A program made the position numbers and the translations under genes. A model generated the notes under the pieces. The model saw nothing but the letters and a program-made list of their open reading frames with translations. It searched no databases and had not been told where the DNA came from. Shown here piece after piece: positions 56,306 through 64,000 of a DNA stretch of 64,000 nucleotides (position 1 is the stretch's first letter; every line of letters begins with the position of its first letter). The DNA comes from Actinocrinis sp035653575 (lineage in GTDB: Bacteria; Actinomycetota; Actinomycetes; Streptomycetales; Catenulisporaceae). The stretch spans positions 1 through 64,000 of the forward strand of contig NZ_DASRBQ010000118.1 in NCBI RefSeq assembly GCF_035653575.1, read 5' to 3'.

Positions 56306-56446
56306 GGCAATCCCCTTCGATGGTGACCGGTGGAACGGGTGATCTGGTGCTCAGGTCGGATGGACGGGTGCGCCGGCACGTAGTGCGGACGCGTCGGCGC
56401 ACCCGGGTCGGGCCCCCGGTTCAGGGCCGGGCGATCCGGTCGCCGG

Positions 56447-57583
56447 TCAGCTGCCCCAGCAGGCGGAGGCCGCGTCGGACGGGGACTGGACGGTCACGCC
56501 GGAGTAGCCCTTGAGCGCGACCAGCGCGGTGCCGGTGTCGAAGAAGTCCTTGCCCTGGGTCACGCTGGGCTTGGAGCCGCCGCGCGCCAGCTTGGCGATC
56601 GAGTCCACGCCGAGGGCGGCCATCTTGCCGGGGTACTGCACGGCGTCCGCGGTGAACTCGCCGCTGCTGACCAGCTTCAGGCCGGAGCAGCTGCCGTCGA
56701 TCGCGTAGACGGCGACCTGGCTCTGCTTGCCCGCGGCCTTGAGCGCGTTGTACGCGCCTTCCGCGGCCGGCTCGTTGATCGCGTAGACCACGTTGATGTT
56801 CGGGTTCGCGGACAGGCAGTTCTCCATCGCGGTGCGGCCGCCGTCGATGGCGCCCTGGGTGGGCTGGTGACAGGCGATGGTGTACGTGCCGCCGCCGGTG
56901 TACGTCCCGGTCTTGGCCTCCTGGCCGTTCTCGGTGGCGCTGCCCGGGTTGATGCCCATGCCTTCCAGGAAGCCGTGGTCGCGGTCGATGTCGACGGAGA
57001 CGACCTGGTTGTTGAACAGGTCGAGCATGGCGATGACCGCCGGCTTCCCGCCGAGCGCGGCGGCCGCGTACTGGCCGTCGAGCTTTCCGGCGGCGGTGTT
57101 GTCGGTGGCGTAGGTGATGTCGGCGGTGCTCGGCGGGTTCGGCGCGGTGTCCAGCGCGATGACGAACAGGCCGGCCTGCTTGGCCTGGTTGAGCGCGGCG
57201 TTGACCGCGTCGCCGTTGGTGGTGATCAGGATTCCCTTGTCACCGCGGGCGATCGCGTTGTCGATCGCGGTGATCTGGCTCTGGGTGTCGCCGTCCTTGG
57301 TGCCGGCCGCGACGGTGAGGTTCACGTTGTCCTTGGCCGCGGCGGTCTTGGCGTCGTTCTCCATGCTGACGAAGTACGGGTTGGTCAGCGTCTTGAGGAT
57401 CAGCGAGACGCCCACCGCGGAGCCCGAGCCGGAACCCGAGCCGCCGGAGCCTGCGGAGGTGCCGCCGGAGGAGGAGCTGCAGGCCGCGAGGGCGGCGACA
57501 GCGCACAACGCGGTCGCCGCGGCGGCCGCGCGGGTGCGCCGGCTCAGGCGCGGCGCGTGGGTGCTCGTCGTCGAGCTGTCCAT
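56447..57583 (-). CDS. Sugar-binding lipoprotein of ABC importer (periplasmic-binding type 4)
   Basis: A 378-residue substrate-binding protein. Lipobox L-A-A-C (about residue 35), a Gly/Ser-rich linker, then two alpha/beta lobes with the L-T-N-P-Y-F-V, I-D-N-A-I-A-R-G and Y-A-I-N-E-P-A-A-E-G segments common to ribose/fructose-type proteins. GAGAGG eight bases upstream sets ATG 57583. First gene of the import operon, divergent from the regulator. Confidence 0.93.
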   Translation of the reverse strand: MDSSTTSTHAPRLSRRTRAAAAATALCAVAALAACSSSSGGTSAGSGGSGSGSGSAVGVSLILKTLTNPYFVSMENDAKTAAAKDNVNLTVAAGTKDGDTQSQITAIDNAIARGDKGILITTNGDAVNAALNQAKQAGLFVIALDTAPNPPSTADITYATDNTAAGKLDGQYAAAALGGKPAVIAMLDLFNNQVVSVDIDRDHGFLEGMGINPGSATENGQEAKTGTYTGGGTYTIACHQPTQGAIDGGRTAMENCLSANPNINVVYAINEPAAEGAYNALKAAGKQSQVAVYAIDGSCSGLKLVSSGEFTADAVQYPGKMAALGVDSIAKLARGGSKPSVTQGKDFFDTGTALVALKGYSGVTVQSPSDAASACWGS

Positions 57584-57701
57584 GGTTCAAGCCTCTCTGG
57601 GACGTACGCGGGGTGAGGGTGGTAGCCGGAGGTCGGGTCTTGTGTCCCGGTGCGGCCCGATCGAAATTCGCGAGGGGCGAGAAATTCCGCGGGAACCTCG
57701 G

Positions 57702-57713
57702 GACAACGTTGTC
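57702..57713. promoter_or_regulatory. LacI-type operator palindrome
   Basis: GACAACGTTGTC is a perfect palindrome with a central CG, the form expected for a LacI-family operator. It lies between the divergent sugar importer and the LacI regulator. A half-like GAGACAACG recurs at 57801-57809, at the regulator start. Confidence 0.65.
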
Positions 57714-57809
57714 TCGCCGGGATACTCTCTCTTATGCGAGAATGCGTCAAGCCACAGGCAGAGACCCATAGGCAACGAGTCGGTAACGCAACCCTCGGGA
57801 GAGACAACG

Positions 57810-58892
57810 ATGCCTCACGCGGAACCTGGTCCATCGCGGCCGGCCGGACGGCCCACCATGCGGGACGTCGCGGCGCTGGCCGGGGTGGCGATCAAGACCG
57901 TCTCCCGCGTGGTCAACGGGGTCAGCACGGTCGATCCCGCGCTCGCCGCCCGGGTCCGTGAGGCGGCCGACAAGCTGGGCTACCGGCCGAACCTGACGGC
58001 AAGCAATCTGCGCCGCAGCGACGGGCGCACCGCCACCATCGGCATGCTGGTCGAGGACGCGGCGAACCCGTTCTCCGCGGCGCTGATGCGCGCGGTCGAG
58101 GACACCGCCCGGCGGCGCCACGTGCTCGCGCTCTTCGGCAGCCTCGACGAGGACGCGACGCGAGAGCGCGAGCTGGCCGGGGCGTTCATCGACCGGCGGG
58201 TGGACGGGCTGCTGATCGTTCCGGCCGGGCATGACCACAGCTACCTGATCAAGGAGCGCGCGGCCGGGACCTGCCTGGTGTTCGTCGACCGCGAGCCGAA
58301 GCTGCTGGACGCCGACGCGGTGCTCTCGGACAACCGGACCGGGGCGATCAACGCGGTGAATCACCTGCTGGCCGGCGGACACCGGCGGATCGCGTACCTC
58401 GGTGACCGGCTGTCCATCTCCACGGCCGCGCAGCGTTTCGAGGGCTATCGGCACGCGCTGGAACTGGCGCGGGTGCGGCCGGACGAGCAGATCGAGTGGC
58501 ACGAGGCGAGTTCGGAGCAGGCCGCGATCGAGGCGACCGAGCGGATGCTGCGGCTGCCGGATCCCCCGACCGCCGTGTTCACCGGGCAGAACCTGGTCAC
58601 GATCGGCGCGAGCCGGGCGCTGCGCGCGCTGGGCCTGCAGGACGAGGTGGCGATGGTCGGGTTCGACGACTTCCCGCTCGCGGACATGCTGCGGCCGGGG
58701 ATCACCGTCGTGGCGCAGGACATCGAGGCGCTCGGCCGGATCGCCGCGGAGACCCTGTTCCGCAGGCTGGACGGCGATACCTCGCCGACCAGCACGCACA
58801 TCGTCCCGACGCGCCTGATCACGCGCGGCTCCGGGGAAATCGCGGCCCCGGCGGCGCGCGGCAAGCAAAGCCGAGACAGGATGAGCTCGTGA
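57810..58892 (+). CDS. LacI-family regulator of the sugar import operon
   Basis: A 360-residue LacI/GalR repressor. HTH at about 16-40 (D-V-A-A-L-A-G-V-A-I-K-T-V-S-R-V-V-N), hinge L-G-Y-R-P-N-L-T-A-S-N-L-R-R, and an effector domain with V-G-F-D-D-F-P-L-A-D-M-L-R-P-G. GGGAGAG upstream supports ATG 57810. Its stop overlaps the PfkB gene (GTGA), so the repressor and kinase are made together, divergent from the importer. Confidence 0.94.
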   Translation: MPHAEPGPSRPAGRPTMRDVAALAGVAIKTVSRVVNGVSTVDPALAARVREAADKLGYRPNLTASNLRRSDGRTATIGMLVEDAANPFSAALMRAVEDTARRRHVLALFGSLDEDATRERELAGAFIDRRVDGLLIVPAGHDHSYLIKERAAGTCLVFVDREPKLLDADAVLSDNRTGAINAVNHLLAGGHRRIAYLGDRLSISTAAQRFEGYRHALELARVRPDEQIEWHEASSEQAAIEATERMLRLPDPPTAVFTGQNLVTIGASRALRALGLQDEVAMVGFDDFPLADMLRPGITVVAQDIEALGRIAAETLFRRLDGDTSPTSTHIVPTRLITRGSGEIAAPAARGKQSRDRMSS

Positions 58893-59881
58893 CGGAGTAT
58901 CTCCAGGCCGAGCCGCCCTCGGCCGACCGACTCGGCCCGGCGTCCGGCCGGCCGCGGCTGACCGTGATCGGGGAAGCTCTGATCGACCTGGTGCCGGGCT
59001 CCGGCCCCGGCGACTATCAGGCGCGGCCGGGCGGCAGTCCGTTCAACGTCGCGATCGGCCTGGCGCGGCTCGGTCATCGCGCGACCCTGATGGCGCGGCT
59101 CGCGGACAACGCCTTCGGCAGGCAGCTGCGCGAGCACGCCGCCGCGGAGGGCGTCGATTTGAGCAGCGCGCCGCAGGCCACCGAGCCGACGACGCTCGCG
59201 GTGGTCTCCCTGGACGCGGAGGGCCACGCCGGGTACGACTTCTACCTCGACGGCACCGCCGACTGGCAGTGGACTGACGCGGAGCTGGCGCGGATCCCGC
59301 CGGACACAGCGGTGCTGCACGTCGGCTCGCTCGCCTCCTGGACGCAGCCCGGCGATCGGCACATCCGCGCCGCGGTGGCCCGATCGCGGCAGCACGGCAG
59401 CACTCTGATCAGCTATGACCCGAATATCCGTCCTCTGCTGCTCGGGAGCTCGGAACAGGCGCGGCCGCTCGTCGAGGACTTCGTCTCGGTGGCGCACCTG
59501 GTCAAGGCCAGCCGCGAGGACATCGAGTGGTTGTACCCGGGAACGGGTATCGCAGAAGTCGGTGATCGGTGGCTGAAGCTCGGCGCGCTGGCCGTCGTGA
59601 TCACGGACGGCCCGGACGGAGCGCATCTGCTGCGTCCGGACGCCGCACCGGTGCACCGGCCGGGCCGCAAGATCCGGCTGGTGGACACGATCGGGGCCGG
59701 CGACGCGTTCACCTCCGGCCTGCTCGGCGGCCTGGTGCGGCGGGGGCTGCACCCGCCGGAGCGACTGAGCCAGTGCTCTGCCGAACTGCTGGCGGAGACG
59801 GTCGATGAAGCAGTGCTGATCTCGGCGCTCACCTGCGAGCGGGTCGGCGCCGACCCGCCCTTCGCCGCCGCGTTGGCGTGA
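58889..59881 (+). CDS. PfkB-family carbohydrate kinase (fructokinase-like)
   Basis: A 330-residue ribokinase-fold kinase. N-terminal G-E-A-L-I-D-L-V-P and G-G-S-P-F-N-V-A-I-G-L-A-R-L-G segments with the second signature D-T-I-G-A-G-D-A-F-T-S-G, which carries the catalytic Asp. Next to a FrcBCA-like importer it may be the fructokinase (frcK-like). It starts as GTG 58889 inside the LacI stop. Confidence 0.9.
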   Translation: MTEYLQAEPPSADRLGPASGRPRLTVIGEALIDLVPGSGPGDYQARPGGSPFNVAIGLARLGHRATLMARLADNAFGRQLREHAAAEGVDLSSAPQATEPTTLAVVSLDAEGHAGYDFYLDGTADWQWTDAELARIPPDTAVLHVGSLASWTQPGDRHIRAAVARSRQHGSTLISYDPNIRPLLLGSSEQARPLVEDFVSVAHLVKASREDIEWLYPGTGIAEVGDRWLKLGALAVVITDGPDGAHLLRPDAAPVHRPGRKIRLVDTIGAGDAFTSGLLGGLVRRGLHPPERLSQCSAELLAETVDEAVLISALTCERVGADPPFAAALA

Positions 59882-60209
59882 ACGGAGCCGGTCACCGCGA
59901 CCCGCGGCGGCCGGCTCGATCTTCGGGACGGGGCTGAAAGTCTCAACGACGGAGCGGGCTATCCCGTGATGACCTGCGTCCATGTCGCGATCCAGGCGGC
60001 CTCGCCCGCTCTTGGTTGACACGAACGCGGCCTGGCGCCTACGGTCCCGGGCACATCGCTGAGACCCAATGTCTCAGCGAGCTGATGGTTTTGGGCGCGC
60101 GGCGAAGGCCGGCGCGAGGGCACCCCGGAACACCAGCGCGCCGGGAAGTTTCCGGCGGCACGGTTTCGATCTGCACCTGACCATGTCCATCAGTGAGGAG
60201 CGAACGACC
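59882..60209 (+). promoter_or_regulatory. Promoter and leader of the CBM2 protein gene
   Basis: A 328-base region without another gene. TTGACA (60016-60021) and TACGGT (60040-60045) with an 18-base spacer form a good promoter. A perfect 9-bp inverted repeat (CGCTGAGAC at 60057-60065 and complement at 60071-60079) starts about six bases after the expected transcription start, so it is an operator or 5' hairpin. GAGGAG near 60194-60199 is the ribosome-binding site for TTG 60210. Confidence 0.6.
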
Positions 60210-62159
60210 TTGTTTGCGTCAACAGGGCGCGGGCGAACGCCCGGGTCCCGCCCCGGCCTGCGCCGCGCCGCCGTCGCCTGCGGCGTAGCCGCCCTCGGCT
60301 CGAGCGCAGTCGTCGCCGTGACGGCGGGCGGGGCCAGCGCCGCGTCCGGCTGTCAGGCCACGTATTCGATCACCAGCCAGTGGAGCACCGGTTTCGGCGT
60401 CAGCGTCGCGGTGACCAACCTCGGCGCGCCGATCAGCTCGTGGAACGTCGGCTGGAGCTTCCCCGGCAACCAGCAGATCACCCAGCTGTGGAACGGCACT
60501 TACACCCAGAGCGGTTCGAACGTCTCCGTCGCGAACGTCTCCTACAACGGCTCGGTCGGGACCAACGCGGCCCTCTCCTTCGGCTTCAACGGCTCGTATT
60601 CGGGCACGAACGCGGCTCCCGCGCAGCTCACCCTGAACGGCACCGTGTGCAACGGCTCGGTGAGTTCGACCTCTGCCACGCCGAGCCCCACCTCGGCGTC
60701 GCCGACCCCGACGCCGAGTTCCAGCCCGAGCAAGAGCCCGACGCCGAGCCCCAGCGCCAGCCCGACTCCGTCGTCCTCGCCCTCCTCGAACCCCGGTGCG
60801 GGCACGTGGGTGGCCGCACCGGTGAACCAGTTCAGCGGCGGACCGGCCACGTTCATGTGGCTGATGAGCGACGGCAGCATCCTGTCCAACGGCGCGGACC
60901 TGCACCAGTGGGTCAAGCTGGTGCCCGACGCGTTCGGCAGCTACGCCAACGGCCACTGGGTCTCGCTGGCCACCAGCCCCTACGGCCTCGGCGCGGCGCA
61001 GGAGCACATCCTGCCGGACGGCCGCTTCTACCAGGCCGGCGGCGAATACGTGTACTTCTGGCCCTCCGGCAGCTCCGCCAACGACCACAACGGCGTGCAG
61101 CTGTACAACCCGGTGACCAACACCTGGAGCCTTGGCCAGTCCGGCCTCTACGGCAACCTGTGGGACACCGGAAGCGCCAGCCTGCGCAACGGCTCGATCG
61201 TCTCCAGCGACCAGCGCACCCCCAGCACGCAGATCTTCAGCCCCGCCACCAACAGCTGGACCGCGGCCGGATCCCGGCCCACCACCTCCGGTGAAGACGG
61301 CTGGGTGCCGCTCTCGGACGGCTCGGTGGTCTCCGTGGGCAACTACGGCGCCTACCGCTTCGACCCGACCAACAACACCTGGCACACCCTGGCCACCCCG
61401 CCCTCCGGCTACGCCAACGGCAACGTGGACTCTTCCATGGTCACCGAGATGTACAACGGCAAGATCTTCGTGGCCGGCAGCAACACCACCGCGATCTACA
61501 CCCCCGGCTCCACCACCAGCAGCCCCGGCAGCTGGGTGACCGGACCGCCAACGCCTCAGGGCACGTACACCGACGACGTGTACACCAGCGTCGAACCCAA
61601 CGGCAAGGTCATCTTCGACTCGGTCAAGTGCAGCTGGCTCACCAACCAGTGCGGCTCCGCGTCAGGACCGATGATCGACGAATATGACCCCAGCACCAAC
61701 TCCATCAGCACCATTCCCGAACCCCCCGACTCCTCCGGACAGGTCGTCAACTTCCTCGACCTGCCCAACGGCCAGGTCATGGGCGCCGCCGGCGGCCGCA
61801 ACTGGATCTGGACCCCGGTCGGCGGACCGCAGGACTCCTGGCGCCCCACCGTCACCAGCGTCACGGCCAACTCCGACGGCTCCTACCACCTGGCCGGCAC
61901 CCAGCTGTCCGGCTTGGTGGCTACCGGCGAGGACGACTTCCAGGCCCCGGAGAACTACCCGATCGTCTACCTGAAGGACAGCGCTGGCCACGTGTACTAC
62001 GCCCGCACCTACAACTGGAGCTCCGAGGTACCCAGCAAGCCTGGCGAAGCGCAGACCACTGAGTTCGCGCTGCCCTCAGGCCTCGCGCACGGTACGTACT
62101 CGCTGTACGTGTCGTCGTGCGGCGTCTCGTCCCTGGCTGCCTACTCGTTCACGTACTGA
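60210..62159 (+). CDS. Secreted CBM2 and kelch-like beta-propeller protein (galactose-oxidase-like)
   Basis: A 649-residue exported protein. Signal peptide (R-R-A-A-V-A-C then hydrophobic, cut near A-S-A-A-S), a family-2 cellulose-binding module (about 48-150, W-N-V-G-W-S-F and two Cys), a Ser/Pro/Thr linker (about 155-205), then a kelch-type propeller with repeated Y-N-P-x-T-N-T-W-like blades, and an E-set-like end. It resembles cellulose-bound galactose oxidase/glyoxal oxidase relatives. The Tyr-Cys cofactor residues could not be assigned by eye. TTG 60210 follows GAGGAG; ATG 60183 lacks a site. Confidence 0.85.
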   Translation: MFASTGRGRTPGSRPGLRRAAVACGVAALGSSAVVAVTAGGASAASGCQATYSITSQWSTGFGVSVAVTNLGAPISSWNVGWSFPGNQQITQLWNGTYTQSGSNVSVANVSYNGSVGTNAALSFGFNGSYSGTNAAPAQLTLNGTVCNGSVSSTSATPSPTSASPTPTPSSSPSKSPTPSPSASPTPSSSPSSNPGAGTWVAAPVNQFSGGPATFMWLMSDGSILSNGADLHQWVKLVPDAFGSYANGHWVSLATSPYGLGAAQEHILPDGRFYQAGGEYVYFWPSGSSANDHNGVQLYNPVTNTWSLGQSGLYGNLWDTGSASLRNGSIVSSDQRTPSTQIFSPATNSWTAAGSRPTTSGEDGWVPLSDGSVVSVGNYGAYRFDPTNNTWHTLATPPSGYANGNVDSSMVTEMYNGKIFVAGSNTTAIYTPGSTTSSPGSWVTGPPTPQGTYTDDVYTSVEPNGKVIFDSVKCSWLTNQCGSASGPMIDEYDPSTNSISTIPEPPDSSGQVVNFLDLPNGQVMGAAGGRNWIWTPVGGPQDSWRPTVTSVTANSDGSYHLAGTQLSGLVATGEDDFQAPENYPIVYLKDSAGHVYYARTYNWSSEVPSKPGEAQTTEFALPSGLAHGTYSLYVSSCGVSSLAAYSFTY

Positions 62160-62322
62160 TGCCGCACCTTTCGACACTCCTGATGCAGCGGTAATCGCTA
62201 CGTGAGCGCAGGCGCGGGCGGTCGACACAGGCCGCCCGCGCTCTGTTCTCCTGCCGCCGGGCGGCCGAAGGTTGCGCGGCCCGAGCCGACATCGGACGGC
62301 GCCAGCGCTTATGGTCGGCAGC

Positions 62323-62772
62323 ATGAGCACGAATGACGACTCCCCCAGCCCGGACACGCTGCGCAGCGTGCGCGTCGACCGGATCGCCGCCGGACGGTAC
62401 ACCGCGACCAATCCGCGCGGCGTGACGATCGACCTCGGCTCCGGCGACGAGCTCTTCTCGCCGGTCGAGCTGCTGCTGGCCGCGATCGGCGGCTGCACCG
62501 CGATCGACGCCGACGTCGCGACCAGCCGGCATGCCGAGCCGACCGGGTTCTCGGTCACCGTGACCGGCCACAAGATCAAGGACGACCAGGGCAGCCGGAT
62601 GACAGACCTCGAAGTCACCTTCCGGGTCTCCTTCCCCGAGGGCGCACAGGGCGACGCGGCCCGCGCGATCCTGCCGCGCGCGGTGAAGCTGTCGCACGAC
62701 CGGCTGTGCACGGTCAGCCGCACCGTCGAGATCGGCACGCCGGTCAAGTCGGTGGTCGCGGACCAGGGATGA
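62323..62772 (+). CDS. OsmC-family peroxiredoxin-like protein
   Basis: A 149-residue OsmC/Ohr-type protein. Cys in A-I-G-G-C-T-A-I-D and Cys in H-D-R-L-C-T-V-S-R are the expected redox pair, with the S-P-V-E-L-L-L-A-A helix. It reduces organic hydroperoxides or acts on thiols. ATG 62323 taken; ATG 62311 is in frame. Confidence 0.88.
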   Translation: MSTNDDSPSPDTLRSVRVDRIAAGRYTATNPRGVTIDLGSGDELFSPVELLLAAIGGCTAIDADVATSRHAEPTGFSVTVTGHKIKDDQGSRMTDLEVTFRVSFPEGAQGDAARAILPRAVKLSHDRLCTVSRTVEIGTPVKSVVADQG

Positions 62773-62798
62773 GAGCGGCGTCCGGCCCCCTTGACCGA

Positions 62799-62831
62799 TA
62801 GTCTATGCACAGATAATCTGCGTACAGACTA
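62799..62831. promoter_or_regulatory. 33-bp imperfect palindrome, MarR operator candidate
   Basis: Arms run 62799-62814 and 62816-62831 (TAGTCT...CAGAT and complement) about a central A, with three mismatches in 16. The inner 11 bases CAGATAATCTG and the outer TAGTCT/AGACTA are exact. It lies 20 bases before an SRPBCC-MarR operon. Confidence 0.75.
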
Positions 62832-62850
62832 ATCGGAGAGGGGACAGGTC

Positions 62851-63381
62851 ATGTGGCAGTACGAGCACTCCATCGAGACCGACGCGGCTGCAGAGGCGCT
62901 GTGGGCGCGCTGGGCCGATGTGGCCACGTGGGCCGAGTGGAACGCGGACATCGAGAAGGTGGAGCTGGAGGGGCCGTTCGCGGCCGGCAGCCGCATCACG
63001 ATGACGCCGCACCTCGACGAGCCGGTGCTCCTGCGGCTCGTCGAGGTGCGCGAGCACGAGACCTTCGTCGACGTCGCGGAGTTCGGCGGGGTGGTGATCC
63101 GCACAATGCACCGGCTTGAGCGGCTGAGCGCGGATCGCACCCGCATCACCTATCGGACCGAGATCACCGGGCCGGCCGCGGGCGAACTCGGTCCGCAGGT
63201 CGGTCCGGCGATCACCGCGGACTTCCCGGAGACGATGGCGGCGCTGGCGCGCGCGGCCGGTGGCCGTGTCGATAGCGGTGTCGATGGCGGTGTCGGTGGC
63301 GAGGCCGCGGCGGGCGGTGGAGCCGGCGCCAAGAAGGAGGCCGAAGCCGCGGCGGGCCACAAGTCAGGGGCCGAGGACTGA
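62851..63381 (+). CDS. SRPBCC-family protein (polyketide-cyclase/dehydrase type)
   Basis: A 176-residue protein. Residues 1-140 form the START/Bet v1-like pocket fold (S-I-E-T-D-A-A-A-E-A-L-W-A-R-W-A-D-V-x-x-W-x-x-W-N). The last 35 residues are a Gly/Ala/Lys tail, coded in part by a 12-bp tandem repeat (63266-63301). AGAGGGGA precedes ATG. The stop overlaps the MarR start. Probably binds a hydrophobic ligand; function unknown. Confidence 0.85.
   Translation: MWQYEHSIETDAAAEALWARWADVATWAEWNADIEKVELEGPFAAGSRITMTPHLDEPVLLRLVEVREHETFVDVAEFGGVVIRTMHRLERLSADRTRITYRTEITGPAAGELGPQVGPAITADFPETMAALARAAGGRVDSGVDGGVGGEAAAGGGAGAKKEAEAAAGHKSGAED
63266..63301. repeat. 12-bp in-frame tandem repeat
   Basis: Three units GTGTCGATAGCG, GTGTCGATGGCG and GTGTCGGTGGCG code for G-V-D-S/G-type repeats in the tail of the SRPBCC protein. 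Confidence 0.85.
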
Positions 63382-63806
63382 TGGCCTTGCAGCCGGCCGA
63401 GAGTCCGGGGTTCCTGCTGTGGCACGCGACGCTGCGCTGGCAGCGCGCGGTCACGGCCGCCCTCGCCCCGCTGGACCTGACGCATGTGCAGTTCGTCCTG
63501 CTGGCCTGCGCCTGGTGGGCCGGCCGGCAGGGCGAGCCGCCGAACCAACTCGCGCTGGCCGGGCAGGCGGGCACGGATGTGAAGATGACCTCCTCCGTGC
63601 TCGCCGCGCTGGAAAGCAAGGGCCTGATCGTTCGAGAGACCGACCCCCGTGACACCCGCGCCAAGCGAGTCGCGGTCACCGAGCGCGGCGCCGCGTTGGC
63701 GCCGCAGGCGATCGAGGCGGTGGAGCGGGCGGACGCGGAGTTCTTCCGGCCCGTCAAGGCGCAGGACGCGCTGGAGCTGCTGCGTCGCCTGACCGAGGAC
63801 CGCTGA
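63381..63806 (+). CDS. MarR-family transcriptional regulator
   Basis: A 141-residue winged-helix repressor. H-V-Q-F-V-L-L-A-C then L-A-G-Q-A-G-T-D-V-K-M-T-S-S-V-L-A-A-L-E form the HTH, and R-D-T-R-A-K-R-V-A-V-T-E-R-G the wing. ATG overlaps the SRPBCC stop (TGATG). Likely autoregulates through the 33-bp palindrome upstream of the pair. Confidence 0.92.
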   Translation: MALQPAESPGFLLWHATLRWQRAVTAALAPLDLTHVQFVLLACAWWAGRQGEPPNQLALAGQAGTDVKMTSSVLAALESKGLIVRETDPRDTRAKRVAVTERGAALAPQAIEAVERADAEFFRPVKAQDALELLRRLTEDR

Positions 63807-63835
63807 CCGGCGCTGACAAGAGTTGAGCCCGCCAC

Positions 63836-63862
63836 TGTCAGCTCGTGTCAGGGCGGTGTCAG
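63836..63862 (+). promoter_or_regulatory. Three phased TGTCAG repeats upstream of ABC gene
   Basis: TGTCAG starts at 63836, 63846 and 63857, spaced about one helical turn, and an inverted copy CTGACA lies at 63813-63818. They may be sites for an activator or repressor of the following ABC transporter gene. Confidence 0.4.
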
Positions 63863-63884
63863 CGCCGCGTGCGACCTTGAGCCC

Positions 63885-64000
63885 ATGACACAGACAAAGG
63901 TTGCGGCGACAACGGTCGACGCCGCGGTGTCCACGCGGGGCCTGGTCAAGAAGTTCGGGGACCAGGTGGCCGTCGACGCGGTGGACCTCGACGTGGCGAC
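63885..64000 (+). CDS. ABC transporter ATP-binding protein, 5' part (cut by window end)
   Basis: The first 38 codons only. After a short Thr/Ala-rich lead, R-G-L-V-K-K-F-G-D-Q-V-A-V-D-A-V-D-L-D-V matches the N-terminal strand of ABC ATPases of the DrrA-type multidrug exporter group. The Walker A site lies beyond the window, so the subfamily remains tentative. Confidence 0.7.
   Translation, partial: MTQTKVAATTVDAAVSTRGLVKKFGDQVAVDAVDLDVA

Overview
The window is high-GC actinobacterial DNA. GTG and TTG starts, GTGA/ATGA stop-start overlaps and actinobacteria-restricted families (DUF2342, DUF5998, DUF4245, DUF1707, DUF6542, PPA1309, SigE-family sigma factors) all point that way. Gene content and local order resemble Streptomycetales or Catenulisporales relatives. 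The exact genus cannot be set from sequence alone. The left edge is the first bases of a 16S rRNA gene read on the minus strand, so this looks like a contig that ends at an rRNA operon.

Most of the window is core chromosome. 1-5 kb: rRNA leader, a LacI regulator, a PaaI-type thioesterase divergent from an HxlR regulator, two lipoproteins and initiator tRNA-fMet. 5-13 kb: PPA1309 protein, PDZ/Lon-like protease, MoaE, an epimerase, the DUF2342 zinc protein, then DUF5998, phosphodiesterase and sulfurtransferase as one operon. 13-19 kb: a zinc-ribbon protein, topoisomerase IV subunit A, a PAS-GAF-SpoIIE-ATPase phosphatase and a Nudix hydrolase. 20-31 kb: a PLP decarboxylase, a Ser/Thr kinase, YchF, RmuC, IspH, exonuclease VII (xseA and xseB split by a GNAT gene), DUF4245 and GlpX. 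31-45 kb: an MFS pump fused to a winged helix, a coupled DUF1707/thioesterase pair, class I fumarase, a lytic transglycosylase-like protein, PhoH2, UppS, PEP carboxykinase, HlyIII and a sigma/anti-sigma-like pair. 46-54 kb: a DUF255 thioredoxin-fold protein, an accessory islet, a tandem PH-like membrane protein, NfeD and flotillin. 53-60 kb: a sugar ABC importer of FrcBCA type with epimerase, divergent from a LacI regulator and PfkB kinase around a perfect operator palindrome. 60-64 kb: a secreted CBM2/kelch protein, OsmC, an SRPBCC/MarR operon and the start of an ABC ATPase. Together fumarase, GlpX and PEPCK cover the TCA/gluconeogenic junction. IspH and UppS feed isoprenoid and cell-wall carrier lipid synthesis.

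The most unusual stretch is a roughly 2.2 kb islet at 47845-50087. It carries an unrecognised protein, overlapping a PD-(D/E)XK nuclease-like gene broken by one in-frame amber codon inside a 9-bp tandem duplication, and a VapBC toxin-antitoxin pair. On its far side lies a decayed copy of the 5' end of the neighbouring DUF255 gene, so the islet sits between an intact gene and a duplicate remnant of it.

Second, several gene ends run into degenerate short-period tandem arrays (about 7-8, 8, 16 and 21 bp) that are not multiples of one another. In-frame 12-, 15- and 33-bp micro-repeats occur inside genes. Third, Crp-type TGTGA-N6-TCACA sites appear upstream of the sigma-factor operon (perfect) and of the transglycosylase-like gene (one mismatch).
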